A DNA stretch of 64,000 bases, from the NCBI GenBank assembly GCA_900766735.1, contig CAAFWO010000007.1, positions 17,261-81,260 of the forward strand. The letters are read 5' to 3'. This document shows positions 59,412-64,000 of this stretch, piece after piece. The notes beneath the pieces are model-generated. The model worked only from the letters and a program-made list of their open reading frames with translations. It did no database searches and had not been told where the DNA came from. A program made the translations under genes and the position numbers. Source of the stretch: Clostridia bacterium. Lineage in GTDB: Bacteria; Bacillota; Clostridia; CAKSNL01; HGM11501. Each line of letters begins with the position of its first letter. Position 1 is the stretch's first letter.

Positions 59412-61073
59412 TTATCTTACAACCGTTACTGCACCCGGAGCGGAAACTTTAACTTCCGTTTCGCCGTTTGAGTTCCTGGTTGCCTCAATGCTGATGTTGC
59501 CGTAGGGCGTGGGATATGTACCCTTGATGTGATTAAGCGAACCTAAATTTGGAGCGACCCTGACCTTTTTACATCCGGGCTCCAACACCTTGACGCCGAG
59601 GATATATTCCTGGATATATGCCGCAGGACCGGATGCCCAGCCGTGGCACAGACTGTGACGGAAGCCCTTGTAGCAGAACGCGCCGTGGTCGCCGTGAATG
59701 TCGTTCGCGCCTTCGGGAACGAGCTCATCTATTCTGTAGGCATTGTCCGCCCACTCTAAGTTAAAGTCCTCAAAGAAGGTCGTCGCGCCAAGCTCGATCA
59801 TTTTGCCCCAGAACTTATCCATAAGCTCGATAGTTCCGGTAACGTCGCCGGCTTCGCCGCGCGCCTTTAATATGTAGTAGCCCAAGAAGGTCGAAAGCTT
59901 GTGTAGCGGATCGACAGAGAGAACCTCTTTGTTTACCTTGTCATAGTCAAGACAGCCGGCAAGTGCCAATAGTGCCGCCGCCTGCTTGCAGTCGCCGGGC
60001 TCGGGAACGTGTGTCTTTAAGATCTTAGCATAGCCTAAGCAACGCTCGCGCATTGCCTCGTCCTTATACTCTCCGGCAATATTTGCCGCCGCGTCTATCG
60101 CCATGGTGAGGATAGCGTGCATACCCGCGCGCGATCCTTTGGGATCGGGCTCGGTCGGCCAGTCGATAAACGTTCTGTCGATGTCGATCGTGCCGTCATC
60201 TTTGATCTTGGTGAAGATGAATTCGAGCATCTTGTAAAGGTAATCCTTCTGCTCGTAAAGATATTCATAGTCGCCGTTTTGCATGTACCAGTCCCAATGG
60301 ATCTTTATCCACCACATCGAATATGAAGGAATGTTGTTTATCCATTTGTTGGGCTCGAAGCACTCGCGCGTGAAATCAAGACTTTTAGGCACGCACTCGT
60401 TATAGCCGAAGACCTTCTGAATGGTCGAGGTCTCGGGGTGCATGTCGCCGATCCAGACGAGACGGTCGCGCTTGATACCGTCCCAAAGGAAGTTTTGCAT
60501 ATTAAGATGAACGGTATATACCGCAGTCTCCCAGATCTTGTTAAGCATCTCATCGTCCGACTCAAACGAGCCCTTATACTCAACGTCCTGATAAGTGAAG
60601 GTCGCTCTTATTACGCTGAGCTGAGCATAGCCCTTTAAGCAGTCGATCCTTACAAAACGGAAACCGGTGTAGCCGACCTCGATCGTGCCCATTGTGGGAA
60701 CCATTAAGTCAAAGTCGCGGATAGCGTGGTCGTTTGTCGGGTTCTTCTCGGTGAAAACGGGGGTCATGCATTCCATAACGGACTCGCCGAAACGAATGTG
60801 AAGAGAGCCTGCCTTCTCAACCTCACAGCTGCAGCCCTGAATTACCAGAGCCAGGCCGCCGTGAAGCTCGCATCCGAAGTCAACGAGTATCGATCCGCCC
60901 TCTTTCATGGTACAGAAATTGTTCATCGGGTTAAGCGTTGCCTGAACGGGCTTTTCGGACTCGATAATCTTCTCGGGCGAGTCGACAGGCCCGCTCTGCC
61001 AGACGAGCCTTTTGGGCGCGATGTATCTTTTCGATCTCGCGTCGGGTGTTCCTTCTGTAAATATGCTGTTCAT
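59412..61073 (-). CDS. GH78-like (alpha-L-rhamnosidase-type) glycosidase
   Basis: 553 residues. N-terminal beta domain, then the (alpha/alpha)6 barrel with GIKRDRLVWIGDMHPETS (near 205), which corresponds to the GH78 motif with the general acid Glu and acidic pair, and WPTEPDPKGSRAGMHAIL. The C-terminus has FRHSLCHGWASGPAAYIQEYILGVKVLEPG, typical for the family. About 300 residues shorter than classic rhamnosidases. No signal peptide. ATG 61073 is chosen because AAAGGAG is seven bases upstream. It follows the flavin reductase gene with overlap of ribosome site and stop. Confidence 0.82.
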   Translation of the reverse strand: MNSIFTEGTPDARSKRYIAPKRLVWQSGPVDSPEKIIESEKPVQATLNPMNNFCTMKEGGSILVDFGCELHGGLALVIQGCSCEVEKAGSLHIRFGESVMECMTPVFTEKNPTNDHAIRDFDLMVPTMGTIEVGYTGFRFVRIDCLKGYAQLSVIRATFTYQDVEYKGSFESDDEMLNKIWETAVYTVHLNMQNFLWDGIKRDRLVWIGDMHPETSTIQKVFGYNECVPKSLDFTRECFEPNKWINNIPSYSMWWIKIHWDWYMQNGDYEYLYEQKDYLYKMLEFIFTKIKDDGTIDIDRTFIDWPTEPDPKGSRAGMHAILTMAIDAAANIAGEYKDEAMRERCLGYAKILKTHVPEPGDCKQAAALLALAGCLDYDKVNKEVLSVDPLHKLSTFLGYYILKARGEAGDVTGTIELMDKFWGKMIELGATTFFEDFNLEWADNAYRIDELVPEGANDIHGDHGAFCYKGFRHSLCHGWASGPAAYIQEYILGVKVLEPGCKKVRVAPNLGSLNHIKGTYPTPYGNISIEATRNSNGETEVKVSAPGAVTVVR

Positions 61074-61075
61074 TT

Positions 61076-61567
61076 TCATTCTCCTTTGATATTTAAAATT
61101 TCTCCGGTGTATATTGTGTGATAGTTTCCGTCTTTATACCATTTTGCGTTCATTGCCGGAACGGTTGAACCTTCTTCCATCTCGGTCTTATAAATGACTT
61201 TGCACTCATACATAAGGCAGTTTTCGATTCCGGAGATTCCGTTAACGTCCGCCTTTTGCTCTTTTAAGGAGCAGAGCGCCATTTTGTCTGCGTCGCGGCC
61301 GGATTTGCTTCCGCAGATCCCGAGCGCAGCTTTATACGACCCGTCGCGCGGAATGCTCACCGTAAAGACCGGATTAGAGTCGATAAGCTGTTTTGAAAAG
61401 CGCGACTGCCTGATCATAACCGATAATACCGGCTTGCCGCAGGCAATGCCGAAACTTGCCCAGCCGATCGTCATCGGGTTGACAGATTTTGAGTCGCCGA
61501 CAGTCAAAAACGCCGTGAATTTATCAAGTCGCAAAAGAGCGTCCGACGTTTTGTCAAGAAAATTCAT
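61076..61567 (-). CDS. Flavin reductase-like FMN-binding protein
   Basis: 163 residues of the split-barrel flavin reductase family: SVNPMTIGWASFGIACGKPVLSVMIRQSRFSKQLIDSNPVFTVSIP is the typical core. Possibly a flavoredoxin-like electron carrier. ATG 61567 follows AAGGGGG. Cotranscribed with the GH78-like gene, although no functional link is obvious. Confidence 0.9.
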   Translation of the reverse strand: MNFLDKTSDALLRLDKFTAFLTVGDSKSVNPMTIGWASFGIACGKPVLSVMIRQSRFSKQLIDSNPVFTVSIPRDGSYKAALGICGSKSGRDADKMALCSLKEQKADVNGISGIENCLMYECKVIYKTEMEEGSTVPAMNAKWYKDGNYHTIYTGEILNIKGE

Positions 61568-61579
61568 CAAAATTCCCCC

Positions 61580-61617
61580 TTGATAAAAATCATTTATTAT
61601 ATTATCATATTAATATG
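61580..61617. promoter_or_regulatory. Divergent promoter region with palindrome
   Basis: TTGATA (61580-61585), 17 bp, TATCAT (61603-61608) could drive nth. The 12-bp perfect palindrome CATATTAATATG (61606-61617) overlaps that -10 and lies upstream of the minus-strand gene, a possible operator or just AT-rich chance. Confidence 0.35.
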
Positions 61618-61655
61618 AAAAATTCAAGCATAATATCTTAGAAAAGGTGATTTTT

Positions 61656-62291
61656 TTGAAAAGAGAAGACAAAATTATAGTAATGAGAGACAGACTTACT
61701 GAGTTATACCCGGATTCGGAGTGTACTCTTAATTACGACACGCCTTTTAAGCTCCTTGTCGCGACCCAGCTTGCCGCCCAGTGCACGGACGCGAGGGTCA
61801 ACATAGTCACCAAAACTCTATTTAAAAAATACCCGACCGTGGAATCGTTTGCCGCGGCAGATCAAAAAGAGCTTGAAGAGGACATAAAAAGCACCGGCTT
61901 TTATCACAATAAGGCGAAAAACATCATCGCCTGTGCAAAAAAGCTGATCTCGGATTTCGGCGGCGAAGTACCCCGAACGATGGAGGATCTTTTGTCGCTC
62001 CCCGGGACGGGCAGAAAGACCGCTAATTTAGTGCTGGGAGACGCATTCGGCATTCCCGGAATCGTCATCGACACGCACGCTAAAAGGCTTTCCGGAAGGA
62101 TCGGGCTGACAAAAGAGATTACGCCCGAAAAAATCGAGAAGGATCTTTTGACCTTTGTGCCGACCGACTATATGACAAAGCTCGGCCACCACTTGGTCGA
62201 CCACGGCCGCGCCGTCTGCACCGCGAGAAAGCCGGCCTGCTATAGATGCGCGCTTTCGGACATCTGCGATTATTACAAAAACGAAAATTAA
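61656..62291 (+). CDS. nth: Endonuclease III
   Basis: 211 residues. The helix-hairpin-helix LPGTGRKTANLVLGDAFG contains the catalytic Lys and IVIDTHAKRLSGRIG the catalytic Asp; the C-terminal 4Fe-4S cluster is CTARKPACYRCALSDIC (C-X6-C-X2-C-X5-C). Removes oxidised pyrimidines in base excision repair. TTG 61656 with AAAAGGTGA is preferred to GTG 61647, which lies in the ribosome site. Confidence 0.97.
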   Translation: MKREDKIIVMRDRLTELYPDSECTLNYDTPFKLLVATQLAAQCTDARVNIVTKTLFKKYPTVESFAAADQKELEEDIKSTGFYHNKAKNIIACAKKLISDFGGEVPRTMEDLLSLPGTGRKTANLVLGDAFGIPGIVIDTHAKRLSGRIGLTKEITPEKIEKDLLTFVPTDYMTKLGHHLVDHGRAVCTARKPACYRCALSDICDYYKNEN

Positions 62292-62332
62292 ATCATATCT
62301 TCCGGAATATAAATAGCCGTAGAGGTGGTTTT

Positions 62333-62563
62333 ATGGCAAAGATTTCGGAATTTCGCCAGCGCGAGGTCGTGGACGTCGCGACGGGCAGAAGGCTCGGCTA
62401 TATCTGCGATATGGAGATCGACCCGGAGACGGGAAAAATCGTCTCCGTTTCCGTGCCTTCGGGCAAACTCTTTTCGTCGATGATGAAGAACTCGGACACG
62501 GTGATTTTATGGGAAAAGATCATAAAAATCGGGAAGGACATCATTTTAGTCGACCTTAGGTAA
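62333..62563 (+). CDS. YlmC/YmxH-family PRC-barrel sporulation protein
   Basis: 76 residues: KISEFRQREVVDVATGRRLGYICDMEIDPETGKIVSVSVP and WEKIIKIGKDIILVD form the single PRC-barrel typical of YlmC/YmxH, a small protein associated with sporulation in Clostridia and Bacilli. Role not known in detail. AGAGGTGG precedes ATG 62333. It follows nth by 41 bp. Confidence 0.92.
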   Translation: MAKISEFRQREVVDVATGRRLGYICDMEIDPETGKIVSVSVPSGKLFSSMMKNSDTVILWEKIIKIGKDIILVDLR

Positions 62564-62572
62564 CTAAATAGC

Positions 62573-62601
62573 TTGCAAAATGCTTTATTTTGTGGTATAC
62601 T
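62573..62601 (+). promoter_or_regulatory. Sigma-A promoter of prmA
   Basis: TTGCAA (62573-62578), 17 bp, TATACT (62596-62601) with TGn extension. Confidence 0.82.
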
Positions 62602-62628
62602 GAATATTATTTTACAGTAGGTGTTTTT

Positions 62629-63567
62629 ATGGATTTTACAAAAGTAACGGTTTATACCGGAGACGAAAACGTCGATCTTGTGACTTCGGTCTTATATGAC
62701 ATGGGGATCACCGGCGTTCAGATCATGGACAAAAACGATTTTGCCGAATTTATGAAAAATAATCTAAGAGCGTGGGATGTTGTTGATGAGGAGCTTGTAA
62801 GCTCTGTTATGAACGAGAAGACCTCGGTCACGTTCTATCTTGAAAACGACGGTGCGGCTCCCGAGGCAAAAAAGAAAATAGTAGAGGCGTTAAAAAATGC
62901 CGACAGCAATGTGAAGATCGAAGAAAAAACGGTCAAAAACGAGGACTGGGAAAACAACTGGAAAAAGTATTATAAGCCTTTAAGGATCGGCTCTCACATC
63001 GTTATAAAGCCGACATGGGAGGACTTTACCCCCGAGGAGGGCGACAGGATAGTTGAGCTTGACCCGGGCATGGCATTTGGCACGGGCAGTCACTCAAGCA
63101 CGCATATGTGCCTTGAATTTCTCGAAAAAACGGTGAAACCGGGCGACAGAGTGCTTGACATCGGCACGGGGAGCGGAATCCTCGCGATCGCTTCGCTAAA
63201 GCTCGGCGCAAAGAGCTCGGATGCGGGGGATATTGACCCATTGGCTGTTAAGATCGCAAAGGAAAACGCGCTCTTAAACGGATACTCAGAACCTGAGTTT
63301 TCGGTGAAGGAGGGAAGTCTCACCGACACGGCGGACGGGGTTTATGACGTTGTCATCGCCAACATCGTGGCAGACATTATATGCGAGCTGACAGAGTCGG
63401 TGACACGCTACATGGCTCCGGGCGGAACATTTATTACCTCCGGAATCATCGATTTTAAGGCAGACAAGGTCAAAGAGGCAATCAAAAAGGCCGGAATGAT
63501 AATTACAGAAGAAAAGGCGGACAAGGACTGGAGAGCCTTTAAGTGTGAAAGGATCAGTGACAGATGA
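62629..63567 (+). CDS. prmA: Ribosomal protein L11 methyltransferase
   Basis: 312 residues. N-terminal L11-binding domain and C-terminal class I methyltransferase: NWKKYYKPLRIG, LDPGMAFGTGSHSSTHMCLEFLE and SAM motif VLDIGTGSGILAIASLKLGA (near 184), then ANIVADIICEL. Trimethylates L11. Start ATG 62629 with AGTAGGTG. Stop overlaps the citrate synthase ATG. Confidence 0.96.
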   Translation: MDFTKVTVYTGDENVDLVTSVLYDMGITGVQIMDKNDFAEFMKNNLRAWDVVDEELVSSVMNEKTSVTFYLENDGAAPEAKKKIVEALKNADSNVKIEEKTVKNEDWENNWKKYYKPLRIGSHIVIKPTWEDFTPEEGDRIVELDPGMAFGTGSHSSTHMCLEFLEKTVKPGDRVLDIGTGSGILAIASLKLGAKSSDAGDIDPLAVKIAKENALLNGYSEPEFSVKEGSLTDTADGVYDVVIANIVADIICELTESVTRYMAPGGTFITSGIIDFKADKVKEAIKKAGMIITEEKADKDWRAFKCERISDR

Positions 63568-64000
63568 GCGGATTTGCTAAAGAAAAAATAGAGGAGCTTA
63601 AAAAACTTTACGGTATTGAGCCGGCATTATATGAAAAATACAACGTTAAGCGCGGTCTTCGAAACAAGGACGGCACGGGTGTTTTGGTCGGGCTCACCAA
63701 GATCGGTGAAGTTCGCGGCTATATGATTGACGAGAGCGATAAGGTGAGCATTCCCGGTAAGCTTATGTATCGCGGAATCAATATGGCGGACATAGTGAAC
63801 GAGAACGCAAAGCGAAACCGCCATGCCTTTGAGGAAACAATGTATCTCATTTTGATGGGTAAGCTCCCGACAAAGGACGAGCTTTCCGACTTTAAGGACA
63901 TTCTTTCCGAGCACAGGGCGCTTCCGGCCGGGTTCACCGAGGATATGATATTAAAAGAGACAAGCCCGAACATTATGAACAAGCTTGCCCGTTCGGTGCT
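63564..64000 (+). CDS. Citrate synthase family protein, N-terminal part (runs off window)
   Basis: 145 codons to the window edge. The start ATG 63564 overlaps the prmA stop (ATGA). The segment LRNKDGTGVLVGLTKIGEVRGYMIDESDKVSIPGKLMYRGINMADIV and RHAFEETMYLILMGKLPTKDEL match the N-terminal citrate/methylcitrate synthase domain, including the RGI motif. The catalytic His and Asp residues lie beyond the window, so the choice between citrate and 2-methylcitrate synthase is open. Confidence 0.88.
   Translation, partial: MSGFAKEKIEELKKLYGIEPALYEKYNVKRGLRNKDGTGVLVGLTKIGEVRGYMIDESDKVSIPGKLMYRGINMADIVNENAKRNRHAFEETMYLILMGKLPTKDELSDFKDILSEHRALPAGFTEDMILKETSPNIMNKLARSV

Noticed and set aside
1..64000. 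CRISPR array, rRNA, tRNA or integrase-bounded island
   Set aside because: No regularly spaced repeats, rRNA blocks, tRNA cloverleaf sequence or recombinase gene were recognised by eye; a tRNA scan was not possible.

Overview
The window is chromosomal DNA of an endospore-forming, low-to-middle GC Firmicute of class Clostridia, probably a gut or rumen lineage. The evidence is a set of sporulation genes (alpha/beta SASP, SpoIIP, sigma-K with a pro-sequence, a YtxC-like protein, YlmC/YmxH, a LysM-GH18 spore-type hydrolase), the classic Firmicute cluster ylxM-ffh-rpsP-khpA-rimM-trmD-rplS-rbgA-rnhB-yraN, strong purine-rich Shine-Dalgarno sites, many TTG starts, and sigma-A promoters with almost invariant 17-bp spacing. 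No rRNA, tRNA, CRISPR array, prophage or complete insertion sequence was recognised.

Layout. 0-5 kb: a coiled-coil membrane protein, a small membrane protein, valS and folC. 5-8 kb: spore-associated genes (LysM-GH18 hydrolase, a DUF6873-like protein, a YtxC-like protein, SASP). 8.3-10.2 kb: a PfkB sugar kinase fused to an AraC-type DNA-binding domain, interrupted by a frameshift at a G6 tract and coupled to a transaldolase-family gene. 10-17 kb: nucleotidyltransferase-fold protein, a QueT-like transporter, glmM, an Xaa-Pro peptidase, efp, a zinc-ribbon protein, an ArsC-like protein and an FAD oxidoreductase. 17-23 kb: GH42 beta-galactosidase, MscS channel, a polar amino-acid ABC transporter and a YerC-type TrpR-like regulator. 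23-26 kb: a lipoprotein, an XRE/S24 regulator and spoIIP. 26-32 kb: an envelope-signalling block (G5/3D protein, response regulator, histidine kinase, GerMN lipoprotein, C39-type peptidase, sigK). 32-38.7 kb: acpP, rnc, an Elp3-like radical SAM protein, an AEC transporter, a sugar dehydrogenase/isomerase pair and a GH37 trehalase-family protein. 38.7-43.6 kb: a candidate small RNA, a flavoprotein, a membrane-anchored PstS-like protein, a YgjP-like peptidase, azlCD and an L,D-transpeptidase. 43.6-52 kb: the SRP/ribosome-biogenesis block, a CtpA protease and mntP. 52-57.5 kb: an M19 dipeptidase, an aminotransferase, gltX and glnS. 57.5-64 kb: a MITE-like insertion, a secreted protein, a GH78-like enzyme, a flavin reductase, nth, ylmC, prmA and the start of a citrate synthase gene that runs off the window.

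The most notable observations are: (1) a 245-bp MITE-like element with 14-bp perfect terminal inverted repeats and a 5-bp target duplication lying in the loop of what reconstructs as the glnS terminator; (2) the kinase-AraC fusion split exactly at a homopolymeric G tract, where a -1 slip or one restored base gives a full-length protein; (3) a promoter-to-terminator unit without an ORF that would make an RNA of about 73 nt carrying an exposed anti-Shine-Dalgarno CCCUCC motif; and (4) a hairpin that buries the sigK ribosome binding site in read-through transcripts. All functional calls rest on reading motifs by eye; no database search was run.
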